Below are positions 51,490 through 59,961 of a stretch of 64,000 nucleotides of DNA, in pieces; position 1 is the stretch's first letter; each line of letters begins with the position of its first letter. The translations under genes and the position numbers were made by a program. Below the pieces are notes generated by a model. That model was not told where the DNA came from, made no database searches, and saw nothing but the letters and a program-made list of their open reading frames with translations. The stretch comes from Bacillus sp. SLBN-46 (GTDB taxonomy: Bacteria > Bacillota > Bacilli > Bacillales > Cytobacillaceae), in NCBI RefSeq assembly GCF_031453555.1, contig NZ_JAVIZM010000001.1:1060001-1124000 (forward strand). Reading direction: 5' to 3'.

Positions 51490-51606
51490 TTAATTATAGA
51501 AAAAACCAATGACTATTTTTATCCATCCGAGAAAAGCAATCCACAGTGGGACACTTAAAGTTGTCCCCCACATTAACCCCACGAAAAAATTCCCCTTTTC
51601 TTCCAT
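51490..51606 (-). CDS. Small hydrophobic membrane protein, 38 residues
   Basis: A 38-residue frame begins MEEKGNFFVGLMWGTTLSVP and forms one or two short hydrophobic helices (residues about 7-37). It has a clear ribosome binding site (TAGGAGTGG) at normal spacing and a strong terminator directly after it, so it looks like a genuine small gene. I do not recognise its family. The acidic-polar first five residues and aromatic tail are typical of small membrane-inserted peptides. Confidence 0.62.
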   Translation of the reverse strand: MEEKGNFFVGLMWGTTLSVPLWIAFLGWIKIVIGFFYN

Positions 51607-52028
51607 GAAATCCACTCCTACCTGAAAGTTGATAGTGCCATCATTGCTTTCATCAGTATGGTCATAATGTTGGGTTTTTAACTATTTCAGATCTGGTTTT
51701 ACTGTAGGACTAGCCAACAAAGCGCTATTATGTAACTCTTCGATGGATATATACCCTTTTAACATATCAAATAAACTCTAAAAGATAATGAAAATCATGC
51801 TAGCCAAAAAATAAAGGTTTCGACAAAAGCGCGTTAGAAAAAATCTCATCTAATCCCAATAATAGTCTCCAGGTATTAAAAAATACCAAAATTAAGGGCA
51901 ATTTGATTCATGCACTTTTAGGTGAAAAGAAGCGTTTCTTGCGTAAAGTGACGAAAACGGTCAGAAACTTTTTTCCAACCTCGAATGTTGTCCATGAAAG
52001 CTACGATTATTTGAGAGGAGGTGAAATC
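51607..52028. other. Intergenic region upstream of the secreted protein pair
   Basis: This 420-base AT-rich stretch holds the start region of the small leftward gene and, at 51873-51888, the hairpin GGTATT-AAAA-AATACC. From 51903 the frame of the next gene is open and reads like coding sequence (ALLGEKKRFLRKVTKTVRNF), so an earlier start with a long N-terminal extension is possible. I see no recognised riboswitch or RNA gene. Confidence 0.5.
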
Positions 52029-52934
52029 TTGCACTTCCGACATTTTCTTATCACGGGATTAATGGTCGGAGCAGCTATGTTTTTACCAGATCAAGCTTTT
52101 GCAGAAAAAAATGACCCTAGTGGACTTCAAACGACTCCGAAAGAGTTTGTCCAAGGTCAAAGTTCTGCAAAATCTAATCAAGCTTCAGAAAAAACCATTC
52201 CGGTAAAAGCAGAGAGCGCAAAATCCCAGGAAAAATCTATCGTCGTCCCAAACAGCGCTCAATCGAATCAGGGCGGGGCTAAACAGCAGAATTCCAACAG
52301 GACGCCTCAACAAGCTGTTGCTCACAAACCAACCGCATTGCCGGTACAGGCAAAAGTGAACGTGAATCCGCAGGCAACAAAGCCGGAGATAAGCGTTAAT
52401 TCTCGCGGTAATGGAAAGGGTGCAGCTATACAGGAAGCGAAACGTGGAGAAGTACAGGAAACGAAGGCTTCCGTAAAAGGTACCGTCAATTCTGACAAAC
52501 ATTCCTTACATAATGATACCGTGGCTATAAATAAAACCCGAATCACGAGAGACGACAATTGGTTGCCATCTCAACAAAAGGGTTCGTTTGTACCACTATC
52601 CAAAAAGGAAAGTAGTTTTGAACCCCCTGTAAAGGAACCGCTCAAACAGGGACCAATCCCAGAGAGTAAGGAAGAAATTCCAAAGGTTAGCCAGATGTGG
52701 AGTTCTAGCCAACGGACGAATAGTTCCGGTGGGCAGTCCAATGATCGAGGTAATCAGGGATTAAATACGATAAGTATGTTGGATAAATGGTTTGAATGGA
52801 ATAATCTTTATGACATCAAGCTTGTTCAACCACTCCATTCTCGGATTGCATGGATGATTCATCAATGGGAAAATGCTCCACCTTCACCACCACCGCAGAC
52901 AGCTCCTTTATTAGAAACTGTTACCCGCAGCTAA
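52029..52934 (+). CDS. Secreted low-complexity protein, function unknown
   Basis: The TTG at 52029 follows an almost perfect GAGAGGAGGTGA site and opens with a signal peptide (MHFRHFLITGLMVGAAMFLP, cleavage probably after AFA at about residue 25). The mature part of about 275 residues is rich in Gln, Lys, Ser, Pro and Asn and appears disordered. The last 60 residues are less repetitive and aromatic (MLDKWFEWNNLYDIKLVQPL). There is no sortase motif, repeat-binding module or catalytic motif. It precedes another low-complexity secreted protein, 39 bases downstream, so they may be one operon. No function is assigned. Confidence 0.7.
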   Translation: MHFRHFLITGLMVGAAMFLPDQAFAEKNDPSGLQTTPKEFVQGQSSAKSNQASEKTIPVKAESAKSQEKSIVVPNSAQSNQGGAKQQNSNRTPQQAVAHKPTALPVQAKVNVNPQATKPEISVNSRGNGKGAAIQEAKRGEVQETKASVKGTVNSDKHSLHNDTVAINKTRITRDDNWLPSQQKGSFVPLSKKESSFEPPVKEPLKQGPIPESKEEIPKVSQMWSSSQRTNSSGGQSNDRGNQGLNTISMLDKWFEWNNLYDIKLVQPLHSRIAWMIHQWENAPPSPPPQTAPLLETVTRS

Positions 52935-52973
52935 AAGCCAACGGAACACATAATAAAAGGAGCGAATAATAAA

Positions 52974-54470
52974 ATGAAACATTATCTAAATTACAATAAA
53001 GTATTTAAATCTCTTGTTTTGGCTGGAGCCGTATCTTTTGGAGTATTTGCAGGAGGCCATTTCACTGAAGCAGCAGGTCACGGAAATGCGAAGGCTGTGC
53101 ACAGTGTTCATGTAAACAATGTAAATAGCACAAAAGCTATCGGAAAAGTTAAGGTACAGCAAAAAGTTGAAGTAAAAGCTACTGTTAAGCCTCTAGTAGG
53201 CAATGCTAGCAAATCACAAGCGAGTGTACATGCAAGTGAGACTGCGAAAATGCATGCGGCCCCTAATTCAGCGGTTCATGGTAGTAAAGTAGAACAGCCA
53301 AAAGCAGAAGAAACAGAAGTAACAGAAGAGACTCCCGTTCAAGAGCCTGTTACACCAGAAGTTATTGAGGATCAAAAAGAGGTAACATCTGAACCTGTTG
53401 TGACTACTGATTCTGAAATCACTGAAACTGCAGATGTTGAAAAGGAAGACGCTGCTGTTAAGGAAGAAGAAAAAGAAGTAACAGTTAAAGAGGATGAAAA
53501 AGACGCCGATCTTGATGCGGATACAGCAGTAAAGACGGAAGAAAAAGAAGATGAAGATGAGCAGTCTAAGTCTGAGAAAATGTTAAAAGATACTCATGTC
53601 ATTGTTAAGTCAAATGACGAAGACGAAGCAGCTGCTGTTTTAGAAGATGAAGAAGGTGCTGAAAAAGTAAATCCTTCTGCAGCTAACAAAGCAAAGTCTC
53701 AAGCAAGTGCTCATGCAAGTGAAACAGCAAAATTACATGCAGCACCAAACTCAGCAGTATTAGCTGGTGAAAAAGAAGAAGCAACTGATGTTGTAACTGA
53801 GCAACCAGCTGAAGAAGCAACAGCTGTTGAAACAGAAGGTACTACTGAAGAAGATGCATCTGTAGAAGCTGACGATGCAACAGAAGAAGCAGCGGTTGTT
53901 GAAGCTGACGATGCTACTGAAAAAGCAACTGATGTTGAAGCTGACGATGCAACAGAAGAAACAGCGGTTGTTGAAGCTGACGATGCTACTGAAGAAGCAA
54001 CTGATGTTGTAGCAGATGAAACTACTGAAGATGTTACAGCTGAAGAAACTACTGAAAAAGTAAACCCTTCTGCAGCTAACAAAGCAAAGTCTCAAGCAAG
54101 TGCTCATGCAAGTGAAACAGCAAAATTACATGCAGCACCAAACTCAGCAGTATTAGCTGGTGAAAAAGAAGAAGCAACTGATGTTGTAACTGAGCAACCA
54201 GCTGAAGAGTCAACTGAAGTTGTTACTGAGCAACCAGCAGAAGAAACTTCAACTGTTGAAACAGAAGGTACAACTGAAGAAACTACAGTTGTTGAAGAAG
54301 AAGGTACAACTGAAGAAGAAGCAACAGTTAAATCAGACGATTCTACTGAAGATGCAACAAAAGTAGTTAGCCCATCTGAAACAATTAAAGATGCAAAACT
54401 AGACTCTGCAGTAAATACTTTAGTATTATTTGTGAAAAAGTTAATGCAGATGCTTTCGTTGAAGTGGTAA
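52974..54470 (+). CDS. Secreted acidic Thr/Glu/Ala/Val-rich repeat protein, 3' end possibly frameshifted
   Basis: This 498-residue protein has a signal peptide (about 1-33, ending HFTEAA) and then a long disordered acidic region. A motif like SQASAHASETAKLHAAPNSA occurs three times (near residues 83, 238 and 369). Between copies are Glu/Thr/Asp-rich units such as EADDATEEAAVV. The last two motif copies belong to an in-frame duplication of 131 residues. After the stop, another frame continues in the same style (VNADAFVEVVTDSTIVEVVA) to a stop at 54535, suggesting a frameshift near the end. AAGGAG precedes the ATG. No known domain was recognised. Confidence 0.75.
   Translation: MKHYLNYNKVFKSLVLAGAVSFGVFAGGHFTEAAGHGNAKAVHSVHVNNVNSTKAIGKVKVQQKVEVKATVKPLVGNASKSQASVHASETAKMHAAPNSAVHGSKVEQPKAEETEVTEETPVQEPVTPEVIEDQKEVTSEPVVTTDSEITETADVEKEDAAVKEEEKEVTVKEDEKDADLDADTAVKTEEKEDEDEQSKSEKMLKDTHVIVKSNDEDEAAAVLEDEEGAEKVNPSAANKAKSQASAHASETAKLHAAPNSAVLAGEKEEATDVVTEQPAEEATAVETEGTTEEDASVEADDATEEAAVVEADDATEKATDVEADDATEETAVVEADDATEEATDVVADETTEDVTAEETTEKVNPSAANKAKSQASAHASETAKLHAAPNSAVLAGEKEEATDVVTEQPAEESTEVVTEQPAEETSTVETEGTTEETTVVEEEGTTEEEATVKSDDSTEDATKVVSPSETIKDAKLDSAVNTLVLFVKKLMQMLSLKW
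53661..54208 (+). repeat. In-frame 393-bp-offset duplication inside the repeat protein gene
   Basis: About 155 bases from 53661 (GAAAAAGTAAAYCCTTCTGC) recur nearly identically from 54054. The offset of 393 bp equals 131 codons, so the frame is kept. Shorter EADDATE-coding units lie between the copies. Confidence 0.8.
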
Positions 54471-54549
54471 CAGATTCAACCATTGTAGAAGTTGTAGCTG
54501 ACAACGAAGCAACCGGTAAGCTACAACAAAAATAATAAGCAAGATTGAG

Positions 54550-54586
54550 AAGAAACCGAGGGAATTTTCCTCGGTTTCTTTTTGTT
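54550..54586 (+). terminator. Terminator of the secreted repeat protein gene
   Basis: AAGAAACCGAGG pairs with CCTCGGTTTCTT, followed by TTTG and TTTTCC. It lies after the second-frame stop at 54535. Confidence 0.88.
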
Positions 54587-54678
54587 TTCCATATAATACC
54601 TTTCAAGCTGGGAGGGAAAAATATTTCTATCGTCGAAATAAGTAGAGGTGAAGATTAATTAAGTTAATGGAGGCAGCG

Positions 54679-56667
54679 ATGATGGCAGGTAGAGGAGTCG
54701 AATCAAACGATTTATATCAATTGAAGTCAGTGGTGAATCCACAATTTTCTCCGGATGGTCAATCGTTCGTTTATGTGCAAACGACCATTGATCAAGAAAC
54801 GGATGAATATCAGTCACATATTTTTTACCAAAAAACTGAAAATAATAGACAGGCAGTTCAATGGACGTTTGGAAAAGGGAAAAACCATTCACCGTGTTGG
54901 TCCCCGGATGGAAAGGAGCTTGCGTTTGTCTCCAACCGAAGCGGAAAAAATCAGATTCATATTCTAAGTACCAGTGGTGGAGAAGCTAGGCAACTAACGT
55001 TTCTTCCGAGTGGGGCGAGTAATCCAGTATGGTCGCCAGACGGAAACAAGCTTGCTTTTACTACATCCGTCAAACCAGAGCAAAGCATTTTTGATAAAAA
55101 AGAAGAGAATAAGCAAGAAAAGCCGGTACCGCTCGAAGTGACGAATATGCGCTATAAGTCAGATGCCAGCGGTTTTTGGCAGGGGGACTTCAAACAGGTT
55201 GTGATGGTAGATGTAAAAAACGGAGAATTAACGCAGCTTACTGAAGGTCAACATGATGTTTCACTCTATGCCTGGTCCCCGGATGGGAAGTATCTCGCGG
55301 TTGGTGCTGATTTAGCAGAGGACACGGATGCCTCATTTATCTATGATGTCTTTCTATTAGACATCACTAAAAAGACATTAGCGGCAGTGACTGATTCTAG
55401 TGGCTTCTTTGGCAGTGCCACTTTTTCACCTGATGGAAAATATCTTGGGATGCTCGGGCATAAGCGGGAATTTGAGAATGCCACGCATACGAAAATCTGG
55501 GTTTATTCCTTCCAAACGAAGGAAATGAAGTGCCTAACAGCCGAAAGGAATCTACTAGTTGGGGATTTTATGACGGGAGACTTCCACCAGGGCGCGACTT
55601 CCCCGGGATTGTTGTGGAACAGTGAAAGCTGTGGATTTTATTTTGTAGCGTCGGAAAAAGGAAATACCAACCTCTACTATTGCGATTTACATGGCAAGAT
55701 CGATCCTGTGCTTGTGGGTGAGCAGCATGTATACGGCTATTCCATTCATTCTGAATCGAAGAAGGCGCTAGCAGCGATTAGTAGGCCGACCGAAATGGGC
55801 GACTTGTACCTGTTCAGTCTAACAGGAAAAGAAGGCACGCTAGAAAGGCGAACAAATGTGAACGAGGTATTCTTATCCGAAACGACCCTGTCACAACCTG
55901 AATCCATTGAGTTTGAAGGCGCGAACGGATGGAGTATTCATGGATGGTTGATCAAGCCGGTTGGTTTTGAAAAAGGGAAGAAATATCCATTATTACTAGA
56001 AATTCATGGTGGTCCGCATATGATGTACGGAAATACATATATGAATGAGTTTCAAATTTTAGCGGCAAAGGGCTATGCAGTCTTATACGTGAATCCGAGG
56101 GGCAGCCATGGATATAGCCAAGAATTCGTTGATGCCGTTCGCGGAGATTATGGCGGCAATGACTATCAGGATCTCATGAGTGCTGTGGATTATGTGTTAG
56201 AAACCTATGACTTTATTGATGAAAACCGTCTCGGTGTTACCGGCGGAAGCTACGGCGGTTTTATGACGAATTGGATTGTCGGCCATACGAATCGTTTTAA
56301 AGCCGCGGTGACTCAGCGGTCCATCTCCAACTGGATTAGTTTTTATGGAGTCAGCGATATCGGCTATTATTTCACGGAGTGGCAAATCGATACTGATTTC
56401 CGCGATATTCAAAAACTGTGGAAACATTCTCCGCTTGCCTATGTGGAAAAGGTAGAAACACCGTTATTAATTTTGCATAGTGAGAGGGATTTTCGCTGCC
56501 CGATTGAGCAGGCTGAACAGCTATTTATCGCCTTAAAACGATTAGGCAAGAAAACGAAATTTGTTCGTTTTCCAGAAGAAAACCACGAGCTTTCAAGAAG
56601 CGGCAAGCCAAGCCTCCGAAAAAGCCGGTTGGATTATATTGTCGGATGGTTTGAGGAAAATCTATAA
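54679..56667 (+). CDS. yuxL: S9-family prolyl oligopeptidase/acylaminoacyl peptidase (YuxL)
   Basis: This 662-residue cytoplasmic serine peptidase has an N-terminal beta-propeller with WD40-like PQFSPDG and CWSPDGKELAFVS blades, then an alpha/beta-hydrolase domain. The catalytic triad is Ser524 (TGGSYGGFMTNW), Asp604 (LHSERDFRC) and His636 (EENHELSR). It closely resembles B. subtilis YuxL through HGGPHMMYG and QRSISNWISF. Start 54679 is preferred because GGAGG within 54667-54678 serves as its ribosome binding site; 54667 or 54682 are alternatives. It probably removes acylated or short N-terminal residues from peptides. Confidence 0.92.
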   Translation: MMAGRGVESNDLYQLKSVVNPQFSPDGQSFVYVQTTIDQETDEYQSHIFYQKTENNRQAVQWTFGKGKNHSPCWSPDGKELAFVSNRSGKNQIHILSTSGGEARQLTFLPSGASNPVWSPDGNKLAFTTSVKPEQSIFDKKEENKQEKPVPLEVTNMRYKSDASGFWQGDFKQVVMVDVKNGELTQLTEGQHDVSLYAWSPDGKYLAVGADLAEDTDASFIYDVFLLDITKKTLAAVTDSSGFFGSATFSPDGKYLGMLGHKREFENATHTKIWVYSFQTKEMKCLTAERNLLVGDFMTGDFHQGATSPGLLWNSESCGFYFVASEKGNTNLYYCDLHGKIDPVLVGEQHVYGYSIHSESKKALAAISRPTEMGDLYLFSLTGKEGTLERRTNVNEVFLSETTLSQPESIEFEGANGWSIHGWLIKPVGFEKGKKYPLLLEIHGGPHMMYGNTYMNEFQILAAKGYAVLYVNPRGSHGYSQEFVDAVRGDYGGNDYQDLMSAVDYVLETYDFIDENRLGVTGGSYGGFMTNWIVGHTNRFKAAVTQRSISNWISFYGVSDIGYYFTEWQIDTDFRDIQKLWKHSPLAYVEKVETPLLILHSERDFRCPIEQAEQLFIALKRLGKKTKFVRFPEENHELSRSGKPSLRKSRLDYIVGWFEENL

Positions 56668-56673
56668 AATGCA

Positions 56674-56688
56674 TGGTGCCTGACACCA
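56674..56688. repeat. Short palindrome TGGTGCCTGACACCA
   Basis: TGGTG and CACCA flank CCTGA just after the yuxL stop. Its reverse, TGGTGTCAGGCACCA, is another short motif often repeated in bacilli. Confidence 0.45.
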
Positions 56689-56707
56689 ATAATAATAATA
56701 ATGATCA

Positions 56708-56745
56708 CAAAAAAGCCGTAATCTTTGAGATTACGGCTCTAATTT
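56708..56745. terminator. Bidirectional terminator after yuxL
   Basis: AGCCGTAATCT (56714-56724) pairs perfectly with AGATTACGGCT (56728-56738). It is followed by CTAATTTTT on the plus strand and by TTTTTTGTG on the minus strand. Confidence 0.88.
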
Positions 56746-56759
56746 TTATAGATAAAGAC

Positions 56760-56822
56760 TTAAGGAGCGAGAATTGTACAAAAAGAAGTCAGGATCATTA
56801 TTCTTATCAACATATCTAGCAT
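56760..56822 (-). CDS. Possible 20-residue micropeptide
   Basis: ATG at 56822 is preceded by AAAGGAGTGG at good spacing and encodes MLDMLIRIMILTSFCTILAP, a hydrophobic peptide. A perfect TATAAT (56868-56863) lies upstream and a perfect terminator downstream (56738-56708). In another frame the same stretch reads VVVHARYVDKNNDPDFFLYN without a stop, which looks like the end of a decayed gene. The transcript may code for either, or be a small RNA. Confidence 0.35.
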   Translation of the reverse strand: MLDMLIRIMILTSFCTILAP

Positions 56823-57044
56823 GAACAACCACTCCTTTAGGAATTGATTGATTACAAGACTAATTATAGTGCCCGTTTATTGAGTTTGTATATGTTAATT
56901 GTAAAATAATTGTTAATTTGCGAGTGGGAATTATTTGAAGTCATTTCAGTCAAATGGAAAAAATTCCTTGAAAGTGAACAATATGTCAATTACGATAAAA
57001 TAGGAATATTATCCCGACAAGGGACAGATAAAGGGGGAAACAGG

Positions 57045-57929
57045 TTGTTAGAGGTACAAAACCTAGCAAAATATTATGGTGAAAAAGCCGCCGTAGAATC
57101 CTTATCGTTCACGGTTTCAAAAGGCGAAGTATTCGGTCTCCTTGGGAGAAATGGGGCAGGAAAAACCACAACGATTAAAATGATGCTTGGGCTTGTCGCT
57201 CCTGATCACGGCAGTGTTTTATGGAATCAAAAACGAGGCTTAAAACATACGTCTTTCGGTTATTTACCAGAGGAAAGAGGGTTATATCCTAAAACCAAGG
57301 TTATTGATCAACTGTCCTATTTTGGGAGATTAGAAGGAATGAGTCGCACGGAGATTAAAAAAAGTATTGATTACTGGATTGACCGGTTCGATATTGGTAT
57401 GTACAAAAACAAGCTGGCAGGCGAATTGTCGAAAGGGAATCAACAAAAGGTACAGTTAGCTGCGACACTTTTACATAATCCGGAATTAATCATTTTAGAC
57501 GAACCGTTCAGTGGGCTCGATCCAGTAAATACGAATCTCCTAACAGAGGTTATTATGGAAGAAAAAGAAAAGGGCAAGGTTATCATTATGTCGAGCCATC
57601 AAATGGACCAGGTAGAGAAGTTCTGCAAAAATGTGGTCCTGTTGAAGGATGGCAAAGCTCTTATTGGTGGAGAGTTAGAAGCGGTGAAGAAATCCTATGG
57701 AATTATGTATTTGTCTTTGTACGGTGATGTCGAAAAATTGAAGGTCTTCTGTTTACACCATAACTATTCCTTTGAACAGGAATTGAAGCGTGTCATTGTT
57801 TCTTTAGCAAATGATCAGGATCCACTTCACGTATTATCCCAATTAAAAGAAGAGGAAGTACCTGTAAGTGAGTTAACCTTCCTTCAACCTACCCTTCATC
57901 AGATTTTTATAGACAAGGTGGGATCATAG
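57045..57929 (+). CDS. ABC transporter ATP-binding protein, NatA-like
   Basis: This 294-residue ATPase has Walker A GRNGAGKTT, a Q-loop region GYLPEERGLYPKT, signature LSKGNQQKVQL, Walker B LIILDEPFSGLDP and switch His in SSHQMDQVE. A C-terminal domain of about 75 residues follows, as in NatA and YhaQ. The TTG start at 57045 is set by AAGGGGGAAAC; the frame is open upstream to 56910 but without family similarity. It is followed after one base by the membrane subunit gene. The pair would export Na+ or a lipophilic compound; the substrate is not proven. Confidence 0.9.
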   Translation: MLEVQNLAKYYGEKAAVESLSFTVSKGEVFGLLGRNGAGKTTTIKMMLGLVAPDHGSVLWNQKRGLKHTSFGYLPEERGLYPKTKVIDQLSYFGRLEGMSRTEIKKSIDYWIDRFDIGMYKNKLAGELSKGNQQKVQLAATLLHNPELIILDEPFSGLDPVNTNLLTEVIMEEKEKGKVIIMSSHQMDQVEKFCKNVVLLKDGKALIGGELEAVKKSYGIMYLSLYGDVEKLKVFCLHHNYSFEQELKRVIVSLANDQDPLHVLSQLKEEEVPVSELTFLQPTLHQIFIDKVGS

Positions 57930-57930
57930 A

Positions 57931-59163
57931 ATGAAAGCATTATGGATTTCTTATTTCTTTCATTTAAAGGAACAGATTCGTTCAAAAGGGTTCCAGATCA
58001 CCTCTCTAGTGATTTCCGTCGCAATCCTTGGATTTTTAGCCTATAACCATTTTTCTACAGGGAAGGATGAAGTACGTGTCACCATAATTAATTCTTCCTC
58101 ATATAAAGTCGATGAAGCTCTTTTGAAAAAAAGTATTTCTGAGTTAACACTCTTTACTAAAGATGAAAAAGAGATTAATAAGGAAAAAGAAAAAATTAAA
58201 GATCAGGATTTGGATTATTTAGTGGTCATCGAAGAGAAGGATTCTCTTCCAGTGATGAATTATTATTACAATCGTTCGCCTGATGCAAATGTTCTTTATG
58301 CCTTTTCTTCTCAACTGCAGCAACAGTATATGGCAAAAGTAACGAGTGAAAATGAACTGTCTAACGATGTGATTACGCAATTGTTTCAGAGTATTCCTGT
58401 AGAAGAGAATATGCTTGCGGAGAATAACGGGAGTCTTGGGATTGTGTACGTGTTCATATTCCTCATGTATACATTTATTCTCATGTTTGGTCAAGGAATT
58501 GCGATGAGTATTACGGGGGAAAAATCCACTCGCGTGATGGAAGTCATGATTACAAAAATGAAACCAATCTATATGCTGTTTGCTAAGGTTCTTTCTAATC
58601 TGACAGCAGGGTTAATTCAAGTTTCGATTTTCTTTTTATCAGGATCTATTGGATACTTATTGGGCTGGATCAAGGCCGACCAGCTTAGCATTGTTGGGTT
58701 TACCTTTGACCTATCGCAAATTGATGCGAAATTAATAGCGCTGTTTGTTTTCTTCTTTGCCTGTGGATACCTTGTGTACGCTCTATGCTTTGCGGCACTT
58801 GGTTCTCTAATTTCACGGACAGAGGATTTAGGAAGTGTCATGGGACCGGTTATGGTGCTTGTCATTGGGGCCTTGTTTATGGGGATGAAAACCATGATGG
58901 ACCCAACAGGTGGGCTGGTTACCTTTGGTACGTATTTCCCATTCTTCTCACCGATTGTTACCTTCTCCAAATATGTCATGGGAGAACTGACAGCTGGACA
59001 ACTTATATTGAGCGGCAGCATTTTAGTGGGTTCTATCCTAATTATTGCCTATTTGGCCTCCAAAATCTATGTAAAAGGCGTTATGGTTTACGGAGAAAAA
59101 TTCAAATGGGCTAATTTGAAAGTGATGCTAGCAAAAGAGAATTCAAATAAAACCATCAATTAA
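57931..59163 (+). CDS. ABC-2 type permease, NatB-like
   Basis: This 410-residue subunit has one N-terminal helix (about 20-38), an extracellular domain of about 130 residues, and five or six C-terminal helices from about residue 168. Family marks are the region after LAENNGSLGIVYVFIFLMYT, then GEKSTRVMEVMITKMKP and SRTEDLGSVMGPVMVLV. It matches NatB/YhaP-type exporters. It begins two bases after the ATPase stop, with GGTGGGATC as ribosome binding site. It probably forms the membrane part of a Na+ or drug efflux pump with the preceding ATPase. Confidence 0.9.
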   Translation: MKALWISYFFHLKEQIRSKGFQITSLVISVAILGFLAYNHFSTGKDEVRVTIINSSSYKVDEALLKKSISELTLFTKDEKEINKEKEKIKDQDLDYLVVIEEKDSLPVMNYYYNRSPDANVLYAFSSQLQQQYMAKVTSENELSNDVITQLFQSIPVEENMLAENNGSLGIVYVFIFLMYTFILMFGQGIAMSITGEKSTRVMEVMITKMKPIYMLFAKVLSNLTAGLIQVSIFFLSGSIGYLLGWIKADQLSIVGFTFDLSQIDAKLIALFVFFFACGYLVYALCFAALGSLISRTEDLGSVMGPVMVLVIGALFMGMKTMMDPTGGLVTFGTYFPFFSPIVTFSKYVMGELTAGQLILSGSILVGSILIIAYLASKIYVKGVMVYGEKFKWANLKVMLAKENSNKTIN

Positions 59164-59222
59164 TTTCAGGGGGGCGTAATTTAAGTCAGAATTACGGTCT
59201 CTTTTTAAAGAGAATAGAACAT

Positions 59223-59254
59223 GAAAAAGAGCTCGGTTCGCCAAGCTCTTTTTC
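59223..59254. terminator. Bidirectional terminator, NatB-like / CAP-domain genes
   Basis: GAAAAAGAGCT (59223-59233) pairs with AGCTCTTTTTC (59244-59254) between the two convergent genes. Confidence 0.88.
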
Positions 59255-59265
59255 AATTGGAAGTT

Positions 59266-59961
59266 CTACTTTCCAATAAACTCCTGGGTCCAGTAATTTC
59301 CATCAGCAACATATCCAACCCCGATAGAAGTAAAGTTCGGGCTTAAGATATTTTTGCGGTGACCCTCACTATTCATCCAAGCGGTCACTACTTCTTCAGG
59401 CGTTCTTTGTCCCATAGCGATATTCTCACCCGCATAGCGGTAGGTAATACCATATTTCTTCATCATATCAAATGGCGAGCCGTAGGTTGGACTTGTATGA
59501 CTAAAATAATGATTTGCAGACATGTCACGTGATTTTTCGCGAGCCATTTTGCTCAGCGTTAGATCTACTTTTAGCGCAGATAAACCGTTCTTCGCACGTT
59601 CTTGATTCGTTAGATCAACCACTTTCTGCTCATATGCACTTAAGCTATAAGTAGATTCCGATGTAGTAGTAGTCTCTGCCTGTGCAGGCTCCTGCTGTAC
59701 CGGTGTGGTGGAAACCTGGGTTGTCAGCTCAGTTGTTGGTGCAGGCTGCTTCACCGTATTTTGAGTAACAGTCATACCGAGACTTGCTAAATATTTTTCA
59801 ATGATACTATTAATCTCATCCATATTTGATGCTTTATACACATACACCTTTTCCTGTGTTGTAGGGGTAAAGGTTGCTGCATGTGCTTTATTTAAAATTG
59901 GGTTTGCCATCACCACGGCTGCCGCCGCAGCTACCGTTAACATTGCTTTTTTCTTCAACAT
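59266..59961 (-). CDS. Secreted CAP/SCP-domain protein (YkwD-like)
   Basis: This 231-residue secreted protein has a signal peptide (about 1-28, ending AHA) and a segment like a peptidoglycan-associated N-terminal domain (TQEKVYVYKASNMDEI to about 75). A Thr/Pro/Gln-rich linker and a C-terminal CAP domain (about 108-231) follow. CAP marks are VVDLTNQERAKNGL, NHYFSHTSPTYGSPFDM, GENIAMGQRTPEEVV, WMNSEGHRKNILSP and the final YWTQEF. Start 59961 follows AAGGAGGATGG. B. subtilis YkwD and YlbC are relatives; the family's activity in bacteria is unresolved. Confidence 0.92.
   Translation of the reverse strand: MLKKKAMLTVAAAAAVVMANPILNKAHAATFTPTTQEKVYVYKASNMDEINSIIEKYLASLGMTVTQNTVKQPAPTTELTTQVSTTPVQQEPAQAETTTTSESTYSLSAYEQKVVDLTNQERAKNGLSALKVDLTLSKMAREKSRDMSANHYFSHTSPTYGSPFDMMKKYGITYRYAGENIAMGQRTPEEVVTAWMNSEGHRKNILSPNFTSIGVGYVADGNYWTQEFIGK

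Noticed and set aside
51607..51902. Possible riboswitch upstream of the secreted proteins
   Set aside because: I compared it by eye with cyclic-di-GMP, cyclic-di-AMP and magnesium riboswitch cores and found no conserved blocks; only a small hairpin is present.
53711..54107. Long antisense ORFs of Ser/Val/Ala or Cys/Phe-rich sequence
   Set aside because: They are mirror frames of the Glu/Thr-rich repeats in the secreted protein gene and have no start signals.
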